Shown here: in pieces, positions 9,628 through 21,765 of the stretch
How positions within the stretch are numbered: the stretch's first letter is position 1
How the letters are laid out: each line of letters starts with the position of its first letter
DNA from: Mycobacterium terramassiliense
Lineage (GTDB): Bacteria > Actinomycetota > Actinomycetes > Mycobacteriales > Mycobacteriaceae
Assembly: GCF_900157385.1 (NCBI RefSeq)
Contig: NZ_LT717697.1
Coordinates: 186,001 to 250,000 of the forward strand
Direction of reading: 5' to 3'
DNA length: 64,000 nt
Made by a program: the position numbers and the translations under genes
Notes under the pieces: model-generated
The model's database searches: none
What the model was told of the DNA's origin: nothing
What the model saw: only the letters and a program-made list of their open reading frames with translations

Positions 9628-9656
9628 TTGACTGATTCCAAATAAGGGAGTGATAT
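9628..9656 (+). promoter_or_regulatory. furA promoter, probably leaderless
   Basis: TTGACT (9628-9633) and TGATAT (9651-9656) are separated by 17 bp, a good SigA-type promoter. Transcription should start about 7 nt after the -10, at or just before the GTG at 9664. The AT-rich stretch between the boxes is where FurA binds its own promoter in mycobacteria (established for furA-katG), so autoregulation is expected. Confidence 0.75.
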
Positions 9657-9663
9657 GGACCAC

Positions 9664-10104
9664 GTGTCCTCATCGGCGAGCAACGCGGACAGGCTGCGCA
9701 TGGCCGATCTGCGGGTGACCAGGCCCCGGCTCGCCGTCCTGGATGTCGTGCACGCCAATCCCCATGCCGACACCGACACGATCTTCAACGCGGTGCGCGA
9801 CGGTTTGCCCGACGTTTCGCGCCAGGCGGTCTATGACGTGCTCAGCGCGCTGACCGCGGTGGGCCTGGTGCGCCGCATCCAGCCGCTTGGGATGGTCGCG
9901 CGCTACGAGGCACGGGTCGGCGACAACCACCACCACGTCGTGTGCCGCGCCTGCGGTGTCATCGCCGACGTCGACTGCGCGGTCGGAGAGGCGCCGTGTC
10001 TGACCCCGTCGGACGACAACCACGTGCTGGAGGGCTTCGTCCTGGACGAGGCCGAAGTCATCTACTGGGGCATGTGCCCCGATTGCTCGACCGCAGATTC
10101 TTGA
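9664..10104 (+). CDS. furA: Ferric uptake regulator-family repressor FurA
   Basis: 146 residues from the GTG at 9664. An upstream ATG at 9655 overlaps the -10 box and is therefore unlikely. The protein has a winged helix (LRVTRPRLAVLDVV ... SRQAVYDVL), a dimerisation domain with the histidine cluster DNHHHVVCRAC, and a second CxxC (CPDC). Fur-family members sense metal or peroxide; mycobacterial FurA represses its own promoter and the co-transcribed katG. katG follows after 48 bp on the same strand. Confidence 0.96.
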   Translation: MSSSASNADRLRMADLRVTRPRLAVLDVVHANPHADTDTIFNAVRDGLPDVSRQAVYDVLSALTAVGLVRRIQPLGMVARYEARVGDNHHHVVCRACGVIADVDCAVGEAPCLTPSDDNHVLEGFVLDEAEVIYWGMCPDCSTADS

Positions 10105-10116
10105 TCACTCCCGTGA

Positions 10117-12393
<2,277 letters not shown>

Positions 12394-12404
12394 CAGCCGG
12401 CAAG

Positions 12405-12439
12405 CGACACCCCGTGGGCCATCGGTCCGCGGGGTGTCG
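12405..12439 (+). terminator. Hairpin downstream of katG
   Basis: CGACACCCCG (12405-12414) pairs perfectly with CGGGGTGTCG (12430-12439) around a 15-nt loop that can itself pair (GGCC/GGTCC). No T-run follows, as is common for mycobacterial terminators. Confidence 0.65.
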
Positions 12440-12560
12440 TGCGTTGCTGGGGCGGCGCGCCAGGGCGTTGCGCGACACATAACCTACGCACACGACACGC
12501 CGCTGGAGGTCGCAGCCGTTTATGTCTCGGCGCAGCGGCGGGGGTGACGCGCCGCTCGGT

Positions 12561-13328
12561 TCAGCGCGGGAAGTCCCACTGGCCGTAATCGGGCGCCAGG
12601 ACGTCGTCGATATCCACGTTGATCCCGCCCAGCAGCGGACTCGGGTTCGACGGGCTGTTGACCACGGTCTGATAGAGCACCGCGGCCGGTTCGCGCTCCC
12701 CGTTCGACCACGACCTGGTCTGCCAGGCCCAGCGATGGCCCGGGGTGGTCGAGTTTCCGATGACGCCGTCGCGGATGGCCCACCCGCACGCCCGGGCGTG
12801 GCCATAGATCCCGGCGCGGCCCACGCCCAAGACAGAGTTGATGCCCCGAAACCATTGCACCGCAGGGCCATTCCAGGTGTTCTCGTCGATGTTGTCATCG
12901 ACGCTGAAGAAGATCGGGGCCGAGGCCGTCCCGCCCGCCGCGTTGTGCAGTTGCTCGGCGGTGTGCGCGTCAGCCACGCCGCCGTCATACCCGCGGGTGT
13001 AATCGGACGGGTCGGGCCAGCCGGGCTTGCCGTATTGGAAGTTGCTGACGATTTGAAGGCCGGCCGCGCGGAGCGCGTCCGCATACTCGCGGGTGATGGG
13101 CTTCGCCTCGAAGTTCGCGCCCGGCCGCGAGGCGGACACGTAGTTCACCACCCCGGCGTAGCCGGCGCCTTTGATCTCCTCGGGCGCGATCCTCTTTTCG
13201 GCGAAGTCGATGAGCCGCGTGTCGGCGGCCCGCGCCCTGGGCTCGTTCACGGCCGCGGCCGCCGCGCCCAAGCCCAGGAAAACCGGTGCGGCGACTCTGA
13301 GGACGTCGCGCCGTGAGAGCGATCGCAC
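12561..13328 (-). CDS. Tat-exported DUF1906 (glycoside hydrolase-like) protein
   Basis: 255 residues. The N-terminus SRRDVLRVAAPVFLG is a twin-arginine signal, with cleavage near ARA-AD. The rest is a DUF1906 (Rv2525c-like) TIM-barrel domain: LIDFAEKRI, GVVNYVS, FFSVDDNIDE and the C-terminal NVDIDDVLA. The acidic pair in the FFSVDD strand corresponds to the candidate catalytic site in Rv2525c, a Tat-dependent mycobacterial protein linked to peptidoglycan metabolism and beta-lactam susceptibility. This is a homologue of that family; enzymatic activity is inferred. It is convergent with katG. Confidence 0.88.
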   Translation of the reverse strand: MRSLSRRDVLRVAAPVFLGLGAAAAAVNEPRARAADTRLIDFAEKRIAPEEIKGAGYAGVVNYVSASRPGANFEAKPITREYADALRAAGLQIVSNFQYGKPGWPDPSDYTRGYDGGVADAHTAEQLHNAAGGTASAPIFFSVDDNIDENTWNGPAVQWFRGINSVLGVGRAGIYGHARACGWAIRDGVIGNSTTPGHRWAWQTRSWSNGEREPAAVLYQTVVNSPSNPSPLLGGINVDIDDVLAPDYGQWDFPR

Positions 13329-13736
13329 GGCGCGATGGTAACAAAGTCAGATTCGGTGCTCGGCCTTGATGAATTGGACGGCCCGACCGTGCGGGGGCCG
13401 TCGTGGTGGCGCCTCGAACCGGCACCCACCGATTGCTCCTCGGTCGCGCCTGGCTGCGCGAATTGGTGAGCCGCACGGTTCACGCCCTTGTGCGCTGGCG
13501 GCTTCGAGTGTGCGTCCAGGGCGAGATTCAGCGCCTGATCGCGCCTTCGGCTCACGCGGGAAGCCATCGGCGCACACCCGAACGCCGCGCTCCCCCCCTC
13601 AATTGCGTCATTTAGGTGGGCGAACTATAGTCTGGACACATGTCCAGTTTGCTGTCGCGGGGTTCGGGAGTCCGTTGAGAGCGATGGATTGGGGGGCGGT
13701 CGCCCGCGTTGTTTGGTCGGCGGATAAGAGTTGAGT
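13329..13736. promoter_or_regulatory. Intergenic region with inverted repeat upstream of glycosyltransferase gene
   Basis: No convincing gene is seen here. The inverted repeat CTGGAC-ACAT-GTCCAG (13632-13647) lies about 90 bp before the glycosyltransferase start, next to a CTATAG box that could be a -10 element. It is a candidate operator for an unknown regulator. Confidence 0.4.
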
Positions 13737-14966
13737 ATGCGAATTGCCCTGCTGTCCTATCGCAGTAAGGACCATTGCGGCGGACAGGGCGTCTACGTGC
13801 GCCACCTCAGCCGCGGCCTGGTCGACCTGGGCCACGACGTCGAGGTCTTCTCCGGCCAGCCCTATCCGGAGCTGCTCGATCCGCGGGTGCGGCTGACCAA
13901 GGTGCCCAGCCTGGACCTCTATCGCGAGCCCGACCCGTTTCGGGTGCCGCGTCCCAGCGAGATCCGCGACTCCATCGACCTGCTGGAACTCCTGACGGTG
14001 TGGACGGCGGGCTTTCCCGAACCGCGGACGTTCACCATGCGCGTCGCGAGGCTGCTGGCCGAACGGGCGGACGACTTCGACCTCGTGCACGACAACCAGA
14101 GCCTGGGCACCGGACTGCTGGCGATCGCCGACACGGGGCTTCCGGTGGTGGCCACCGTGCATCATCCCATCACCCGCGACCGGGTGCTCGACGTAGCGGC
14201 CGCGCGGTGGTGGCGAAAGCCGTTGGTGCACCGCTGGTATGGCTTTTCCAAGATGCAGGAACAGGTGGCGCGCCGGATCCCCGACTTGTTGACGGTCTCG
14301 TCGTCGTCGGCCGCGGACATCGTCGCCGATTTCGGCGTCTCCCCGGAACAACTGCACGTCGTGCCGTTGGGGGTGAACACCGAACTGTTCCAGCCGAGTT
14401 CGCGGCCGCGGCAACCGGGCCGGGTCATCGCAATCGCCAGCGCCGACACCCCGCTGAAGGGCGTCCGCACGTTGCTGCACGCGATCGCCAAGTTGCGCAC
14501 GCGGCGCGACCTCGAGTTGCGGCTCGTCGCCAAGGTGGAACCCAACGGCCCCACCCACAAACTCATCGCCGAACTCGGAATCTCCGACATCGTCCACATC
14601 ACCAGCGGGCTTTCCGACGAGGCGCTCGCCGCGCTGTTCGCCTCGGCCGAGGTCGCCTGCATTCCGTCGCTCTACGAAGGGTTTTCGCTGCCCGCGGTGG
14701 AAGCCATGGCCAGTGGAACACCGATCGTGGCGAGCCGGGTGGGCGCGCTGCCCGAGGTGCTGGGCACCGACGGCGCCTGCGCCGAGCTGGTGCCGCCCGC
14801 CGACGTCGACGCCCTGACCCGCGCGCTCGGAGACGTCCTGGACTCGCCGGAGAAGCGCCGCACCATGGGCAAGGCGGGCCGCGACCGCGCGATCAGCGTG
14901 TTCAGCTGGGAGGCGGTGGCCGCGCAAACCGTGCGGGTCTACGAGCGGGCGATCGCCCGATGCTGA
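13737..14966 (+). CDS. Family GT4 glycosyltransferase
   Basis: 409 residues from the ATG at 13737 (a TTG two codons upstream is also in frame). GT-B fold: an N-terminal acceptor domain with a Gly-rich loop (CGGQGVYVRHL) and a C-terminal nucleotide-sugar domain with PLGVNTELF, SLYEGFSLPAVEAMASG (the GT4 EX7E motif) and VGALPEV. It is a retaining, cytosolic enzyme using an NDP-sugar. It is the first gene of a cluster with two following genes overlapping head to tail, suggesting synthesis of a methylated glycan or glycoconjugate. The product is unknown. Confidence 0.9.
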   Translation: MRIALLSYRSKDHCGGQGVYVRHLSRGLVDLGHDVEVFSGQPYPELLDPRVRLTKVPSLDLYREPDPFRVPRPSEIRDSIDLLELLTVWTAGFPEPRTFTMRVARLLAERADDFDLVHDNQSLGTGLLAIADTGLPVVATVHHPITRDRVLDVAAARWWRKPLVHRWYGFSKMQEQVARRIPDLLTVSSSSAADIVADFGVSPEQLHVVPLGVNTELFQPSSRPRQPGRVIAIASADTPLKGVRTLLHAIAKLRTRRDLELRLVAKVEPNGPTHKLIAELGISDIVHITSGLSDEALAALFASAEVACIPSLYEGFSLPAVEAMASGTPIVASRVGALPEVLGTDGACAELVPPADVDALTRALGDVLDSPEKRRTMGKAGRDRAISVFSWEAVAAQTVRVYERAIARC

Positions 14967-15704
14967 CCGTCGATTTCGACCGCCTCGCTATCGGGCCGTC
15001 CACGAAGGTGATCGACGTCGGTTGCGGGGCGGGCCGGCACGCGTTCGAAGCCTATCGGCGCGGCGCCGACGTGGTCGCCTTCGACCGCGACGGGTCCGAA
15101 TTGCGTTCCGTCGAAACCATTCTGCGTGCGATGGCCGAAACCGGAGAGGCGCCGGCGGCGGCGTCGGCGAAGGTCGTCCTCGGCGACGCGCTGAGCCTGC
15201 CCTACGCCGACGAGACGTTCGACTGCGTCATCGCCTCGGAAATCCTCGAACATGTCCCCCAGGACGACGCCGCGATCGCCGAACTGGTCAGGGTCCTCAA
15301 AGTCGGTGGCACGCTGGCGGTCAGCGTGCCACGCTGGCTTCCCGAGCGGGTCTGCTGGCTGCTTTCCGACGAATACCACGCCAACGAGGGTGGCCACGTG
15401 CGCATCTACAAGGCGAGCGAGCTGCGAGGAAAGATCGTCGGTGGCGGCATGGAGCTGACGCATACCCATCACGCGCACGCGCTGCACTCGCCGTTCTGGT
15501 GGCTGAAATGTGCTGTCGGTGTGTCGAACCCCGACCATCCCGCGGTGGCCGCCTACCACAAGCTGCTGGTGTGGGACCTGATGCGACGGCCCAAGGTCAC
15601 GCAGCTGGCCGAATCGCTGCTCAACCCGCTCGTCGGCAAGAGCGTGGCGATGTATTTCACCAAGTCGCGACCTACGGAAAGCGAAGCGGCCCCGGGGTAT
15701 TCAG

Positions 15705-15718
<14 letters not shown>
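14960..15718 (+). CDS. Class I SAM methyltransferase (Methyltransf_11 type)
   Basis: 252 residues; its ATG overlaps the glycosyltransferase stop by 7 bp, indicating translational coupling. Motif I is VIDVGCGAGRHAFEA, followed by VAFDRDG, GDALSLPYADETFD and IASEILEHVP, the ordinary Methyltransf_11 pattern. The C-terminal ~100 residues contain His/Trp-rich HHAHALHSPFWW. Probable role: methylation of the product or intermediate of the upstream glycosyltransferase. Confidence 0.88.
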
Positions 15719-17463
<1,745 letters not shown>

Positions 17464-17524
17464 CTATCTGGCCCCTTCACGCCTCCGGCCAGCGGGATCG
17501 TCGCGATCGCTTTACGATCATGCT

Positions 17525-18190
17525 GTGCGCGTGTCTGCCCGCAAATGGGTTGATGCCGGCCTGGCGGTGGTCGTGATCGCGGCCGGGCTGACGATGCTGC
17601 CCTCCGCGACGCCGACGGCAGCCGCGGCGAACTGTCCGCCGGTCCAGGTCGTCTTCGCCCGCGGCCGATATGAGTCCCCCGGGGTGGGCGCGCTCGGCAA
17701 CGCGTTCATCAGCTCGCTGCGGTCCAAAGTGTCGAAGAACATCGGCGTCTACGCCGTGAATTACCCCGCCGACACGCAGATCGACATCGGCGCCAACGAC
17801 ATGAGCCATCACATCCAGGACATGGTCAACAATTGCCCGAACACCCGCCTGGTGCTGGGCGGCTACTCGCTGGGCGCGGCGGTCACCGACGTGGTGCTGG
17901 CGGCGCCCATCAGCGCGTTCGGCTTCGACAGCCCCCTGCCGCCGGGCATCGACGAGCACATCGCCGCCGTCGCGCTGTTCGGCAACGGAAGCCAGTGGGT
18001 CGGTCCGATCACGAACTTCAACCCGACCTACAACGACAGGACCATCGAGCTGTGCCACGGCGCGGATCCCATCTGCAACCCGGCAGACCCGAACACCTGG
18101 AAAGAAAACTGGCCGCAACACCTGGCCAGCGCGTACATCGATGCGGGCATGGCCAACCAGGCCGCCGACTTCGTCGCGGGCAAACTCTAG
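17525..18190 (+). CDS. Secreted cutinase-family esterase
   Basis: 221 residues from the GTG at 17525 (GTG at 17531 also possible). Signal peptide VDAGLAVVVIAAGLTMLPS with an AxA site near TAAAANC. Cutinase fold: a Cys soon after cleavage (NCPPVQVVFARG), nucleophile elbow GGYSLGAAV (Ser), and the C-terminal Cys-Asp-His region (LCHGADPICNP ... HLASAY). Mycobacterial cutinase-like proteins hydrolyse lipids or act as phospholipases outside the cell. Its stop codon shares the palindrome CTAG with the stop of the opposite-strand gene. Confidence 0.93.
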   Translation: MRVSARKWVDAGLAVVVIAAGLTMLPSATPTAAAANCPPVQVVFARGRYESPGVGALGNAFISSLRSKVSKNIGVYAVNYPADTQIDIGANDMSHHIQDMVNNCPNTRLVLGGYSLGAAVTDVVLAAPISAFGFDSPLPPGIDEHIAAVALFGNGSQWVGPITNFNPTYNDRTIELCHGADPICNPADPNTWKENWPQHLASAYIDAGMANQAADFVAGKL

Positions 18191-19146
18191 CCGATCAGTT
18201 GGGCGGCCAGCTCCTCCAGTACGACGCCGCGCTGGGCGGCGAGCGACGCAAGCACCGCCTCGGCATGACTCGGTTCGACGCCGTAGCGGTCGGAGAGCAG
18301 CCGGGCGGCGGCGGCGATGGTGACCGCCGGCTCGACACGGTCCGCGGCCCGGCGGGCGCCGGCGCGCTTGGCTTGGGCGGCCGCGGCCTGATGAACCTCG
18401 CCGACAATCGCGGGCAGCACCGCGGCGTCGTACCACTGCAGCCAGCGACCGCATTGGTTGGCCAGCATCCTCACGTGGTGTAGGTCGGCCTCGTCCGGAA
18501 CGGCGTCGCGCTCACGCCGATGGGTCGAGACGATGCCCCGGACCTTCCCGTCGGCGTCGACGATCGGGGTCGACACGCACGACCGGACCTCGTGCGCCCG
18601 CAGGATTTCCCGGGCGGATTCGCTGAACAACGGCGAGCTGTCCACGTCGGCGACCACCACTTGTCGGGCATCGTCAAACGCGTGCCCGCACGCAGTCCCT
18701 GGTTCGTCCAGGTAGCTGAAGGCATCGACAAAGTCCTGGCCGAAGCCGCGCTTGCCTTCGATTTGCAGCCCGCCGTGCACCGGGTCACGGAGCTGAACGG
18801 TCCCCCGCTCCGCGCCGCAGCGGGTAACGGCGGCACGCATCAGCTGCACCAGCACCTCGCTGCGGTTCGAGCACGCGCGGCCCCCGATCGTGAACGGCAA
18901 GGGCGGCGGTGGCGCGGCGGGGCCCGATCGCCCGTCGCTGCTGGGCGACAGCAATTCGGCGGCCACGGCGCGCAGCTTCACATTGCGACGCTGAGAGACG
19001 TCCCGCAACACTTCGAAGGCGACCCGCTCATCCAGGCCGTGCCTCTGCTCAAGCGCCGTGATGGCGAGGTGAATGGTGGTTCGCGACAGCCTGGCGCCCA
19101 GGGAAAGGGTCGCTGCAGTGGGTGCGTCGCCGGCAGTCAGAGCCAT
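18187..19146 (-). CDS. GAF domain regulator with ANTAR-like segments at both ends
   Basis: 319 residues from the ATG at 19146 (the frame runs to 19179). Residues ~20-70 (TTIHLAITALEQRHGLDERVAF, then VLRDVSQRRNVKLRAVA) resemble an ANTAR RNA-binding helix bundle. A GAF domain fills ~100-240 (TRCGAERGTVQLRDP ... VVVADVDSSPLF ... VRGIVSTH). The last ~45 residues (AAARLLSDRYGVEPSHAEAVL and LEELAAQLIG) again look ANTAR-like. ANTAR-GAF proteins bind dual hairpins in nascent RNA to antiterminate. The double arrangement is unusual. The signal sensed is unknown. Confidence 0.82.
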   Translation of the reverse strand: MALTAGDAPTAATLSLGARLSRTTIHLAITALEQRHGLDERVAFEVLRDVSQRRNVKLRAVAAELLSPSSDGRSGPAAPPPPLPFTIGGRACSNRSEVLVQLMRAAVTRCGAERGTVQLRDPVHGGLQIEGKRGFGQDFVDAFSYLDEPGTACGHAFDDARQVVVADVDSSPLFSESAREILRAHEVRSCVSTPIVDADGKVRGIVSTHRRERDAVPDEADLHHVRMLANQCGRWLQWYDAAVLPAIVGEVHQAAAAQAKRAGARRAADRVEPAVTIAAAARLLSDRYGVEPSHAEAVLASLAAQRGVVLEELAAQLIG

Positions 19147-19875
19147 CGGGTCCCCCTCGCTCCGCGTGGAGCGCGCCAAAGAACGTGGTGGACCGACTGC
19201 TTGATCAACCCCTCGAACTGGCTGGGACCATACACCATGGTCACCATGTCGTTGGTGACATTTCCGGTTCCGGGTGCCAGGGCAGCCCCGGGCATGCCCT
19301 TCCCTGCGACAAACGGGCCACCAACGTCATGCCGAATTCATAAACTCCTTTAGACATCCACGCTTAATTCATAGAAATAATATCTTCAAACCGAAATTAA
19401 TTCCGTCTCGCTATTAAGGGGCCCAAACTTCACGTCGAATTCACATATTCTGCCGCGGCGAACCTTCCGCTGGCAATGGCGACGGCGGCGACGCGGCTGG
19501 CAATGCCCGTTACGGCCGATCGACGGGGCGGCAGCCTGCTCTCGGTCGCGGTCGCGCGGGGCCTCCCGACGGGCCCGAACGCCCTTTCTTTGAGCAAAAG
19601 AGCAGCTAGAGCGCCGAGCTTTGGGGGCCGGCGGCGCGCGGCGGCCGCCGGATCCGCATCGGCCCCCAAGCCGCTGGTGCGACGCCCACCCGTGCCAGCA
19701 GCAAAGCCGATTAGGGCGCCGAGGCTTTGGCGCAAAATTGCGGGCGGGAGTAAAAATCAGCGTGAATATTCGGCAAAAGCAAAGATCAGGCATTTATGCG
19801 ACAGGAGTCGCGTCGGCAACCGTCGACGCCCGGTTTATGTTCGACCCAGTCCACTGTTCCCGGAAGGAAAATCCA
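19147..19875. other. Long AT-rich intergenic region upstream of PE/PPE pair
   Basis: About 730 bp without a credible gene; long open frames here lack mycobacterial start sites and are in the wrong frame for PE. Composition swings from GC-rich to strongly AT-rich (about 19335-19430). This probably holds the regulatory region of the ANTAR-GAF gene and the PE/PPE operon. No operator could be identified. Confidence 0.5.
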
Positions 19876-20175
19876 TTGTCTTTCGTAAACGCATATCCGG
19901 CGGCGCTCGCGGCCGCCGCCGGCAACCTGCAGTCGGTCGGCGCTGCGTTGAACTCCGGAACCGACGCTGCCGCAGCGCCCACGACCGGGGTTGTTCCCGC
20001 CGCGGCCGACGAGGTTTCGCTGCTGACGGCCGCACAGTTCGCCGCCCATGGCGCGCGGTTCCAGGAACTGAGTGCGCGCGCGGCCAGGATTCAGGCGGCC
20101 CTGGCGGCGACCCTGGCGACGAGTGCGGCGTCATACGCGGCCACCGAGGCGGCGAACGCGGCATCGGCCGGCTGA
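19876..20175 (+). CDS. PE family protein
   Basis: 99 residues, just the PE domain. The start is a TTG at 19876, chosen because GGAAGGAAA lies 5-13 nt upstream and the product opens (M)SFVNAYPAAL. It forms a helical hairpin and ends with SYAATEAANAASAG, where Y-A-A-T-E is the YxxxD/E type VII export signal. PE proteins pair with a PPE partner and are secreted by ESX systems. The PPE gene starts 26 bp downstream, so these two should form one heterodimer. Confidence 0.93.
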   Translation: MSFVNAYPAALAAAAGNLQSVGAALNSGTDAAAAPTTGVVPAAADEVSLLTAAQFAAHGARFQELSARAARIQAALAATLATSAASYAATEAANAASAG

Positions 20176-20201
20176 GCGGCCAGGGACTTAGGAGAAAGAC
20201 G

Positions 20202-21371
20202 ATGGTCGACTACGGGTCGTTGCCGCCGGAGATCAACTCGGCGCGCATCTATGCGGGCCCCGGGGTGGGTTCGTTGGTCGCCGCCGAGGTGGCGTGGGCC
20301 GGCCTGGCCGGCGATTTGGACCTGGCCGCGGCGGGTCATCGGTCGGTGATCTCCGGCCTGACCAGCGGTCCCTGGCTGGGCCCGTCGTCGGCGTCGCTGG
20401 TAGCGGCCGCCACACCGTTCGTGGCGTGGTTGCACGGCAGTGCCGAACAGGCCGCCCAAGCCGCAAGCCAGGCGGGCGCCGCCGCGGCCGCTTACGAGGC
20501 GGCATTCGCCGCGACCGTCCCCCCGCCGGTAGTCGCGGCCAACCGGGTTCTGCTGGCGGAATTGATCGCAACCAACCTGCTCGGGCAGAACACCCCGGCG
20601 ATCGCGGCCACCGAGGCGGAGTACTTCGAATTTTGGGCTCAGGATGCCGGCGCGATGTATGGCTATGCGGCGTCCGCGGCGGCGGCGTCGCGGTTGGGCG
20701 AATTCGGGGAGCCGGCCGAGGTGGTGGACCCGATCGGGTTGGTCGACCAGGCCATCGCCGTCTTCAAGGCGGAAAACGACGTCGTGCAGCGGAGCGCCGC
20801 CAATCTGGCCTCCGTCGTCAACCCCAGGGTTTCCGACATCCTGAAAACTCTGTCCGCACCGCTGCAGGCCAAGCCGATCGACGACTGGATCGTGGCGAAC
20901 ACCCCGCTCGATGACGTAGTGACCCTGTTCGGCAAGTATCTCTCGCCGTACGTCTCGTCACTGGCGGCGATGATTCAGTCGACGCAGTCTTTCGGGCAGG
21001 TCAGCAACGGTATTACGGCGATGACCAGTTTCGCGAAGGGATTGGCCCCGGCGGCCAAGGCGCTAGAGGGCGCGGCGTCGGCCGCGGGGACGGGCACGGC
21101 CAATGCCGCCTCGAATGCCGGGGGCGTCGCGGCGGGCCTGGGGCGCGCGCTTCCGCTGGGGTCGTTGTCGGTGCCGCCGAGCTGGGCGCCGGTGAACGCC
21201 ATCACCAATCCCGCGGTGGGAGCGCTGACCAATGCGGTGGCCCCGGCGGAAGGCATGAATGCCCTTCCGATGGCCCCCTTCGGGCAGCCAGGCGGGAACC
21301 GATACGGGCGCATTCTTCCCACCTACGGTTTCAAGCCCGCGGTGATGGCAAAGCCGCCGGCCGCCGGATAG
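20202..21371 (+). CDS. PPE family protein, SVP subgroup, partner of the upstream PE
   Basis: 389 residues from the ATG at 20202, with AGGAGAAAG just upstream. The PPE domain occupies residues 1-180 ([47 protein letters not shown]). A variable linker follows, then the SVP signature GxxSVPxxW (GSLSVPPSW) about 60 residues from the end. It is an outer-surface or secreted ESX (often ESX-5) substrate requiring its PE partner and an EspG chaperone. The frame is open far upstream of the ATG, but the PPE start is unambiguous. Confidence 0.95.
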   Translation: MVDYGSLPPEINSARIYAGPGVGSLVAAEVAWAGLAGDLDLAAAGHRSVISGLTSGPWLGPSSASLVAAATPFVAWLHGSAEQAAQAASQAGAAAAAYEAAFAATVPPPVVAANRVLLAELIATNLLGQNTPAIAATEAEYFEFWAQDAGAMYGYAASAAAASRLGEFGEPAEVVDPIGLVDQAIAVFKAENDVVQRSAANLASVVNPRVSDILKTLSAPLQAKPIDDWIVANTPLDDVVTLFGKYLSPYVSSLAAMIQSTQSFGQVSNGITAMTSFAKGLAPAAKALEGAASAAGTGTANAASNAGGVAAGLGRALPLGSLSVPPSWAPVNAITNPAVGALTNAVAPAEGMNALPMAPFGQPGGNRYGRILPTYGFKPAVMAKPPAAG

Positions 21372-21442
21372 AAAAATGGCTGCCCGGAAATGGCCCGAGC
21401 GAATTAGTTATCGCGCCGAGATATCTTCTGAGCCAGCCGAAT

Positions 21443-21679
21443 TCAGGCGGGGGTGTCGGTGCTCGAATACAGCTTGAAGTCGCGGGTGACCTGGCCGCCC
21501 GACGCGGCGGCGTGCCGACGGGCCGAAAAAGACGGATGGCGGCGCATCGCCGCGTGGCGCTCTCGTTCAAGGCGGCGAGCAGCAAGCCACGCCGGATGAG
21601 AGTGAAGGAAAATAACCGTCGCCCCCGGTGCATCCGCCACGATTCCAACTCCTCCCGAGCAACTGCCAAAAGCTATCAA
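21443..21679 (-). CDS. Hypothetical small protein, possibly a remnant
   Basis: 78 residues between the PPE gene and the left direct repeat. No signal peptide or known domain is seen. It contains an Arg/His-rich helix-like segment (RRLERERHAAMRRHPSFSARR) and ends GGQVTRDFKLYSSTD. I do not recognise it. It could be a short real gene, a gene end, or chance. Confidence 0.25.
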   Translation of the reverse strand: MIAFGSCSGGVGIVADAPGATVIFLHSHPAWLAARRLERERHAAMRRHPSFSARRHAAASGGQVTRDFKLYSSTDTPA

Positions 21680-21747
21680 CAGCGGTTATCGGTTCGTGAT
21701 TCCAGAATGCCCTGCCAATCCTGAGACCAAACCACACGCCAAGGTGA

Positions 21748-21765
21748 GAATTGGCCATGAATTTC
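21748..21765. repeat. Left copy of 18-bp direct repeat (putative att)
   Basis: GAATTGGCCATGAATTTC, identical to 26414-26431 and in the same orientation. Flanking bases differ on both sides, as expected for an attachment core. Confidence 0.6.

Noticed and set aside
9655-9657. ATG as the furA start
   Set aside because: It overlaps the -10 box; the GTG at 9664 matches the family N-terminus.
13403-13615. A 70-codon open frame in the gap before the glycosyltransferase
   Set aside because: No domain, poor start context; the region looks non-coding.
19476-20201. N-terminal extension of the PPE gene, frame open far upstream
   Set aside because: The PPE domain begins exactly at the ATG at 20202 and a PE gene occupies this stretch in another frame.
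21685-21747. A T-arm-like GGTTCGTGATTCC near the left repeat, possible tRNA att site
   Set aside because: No cloverleaf, anticodon arm or acceptor stem could be formed around it.
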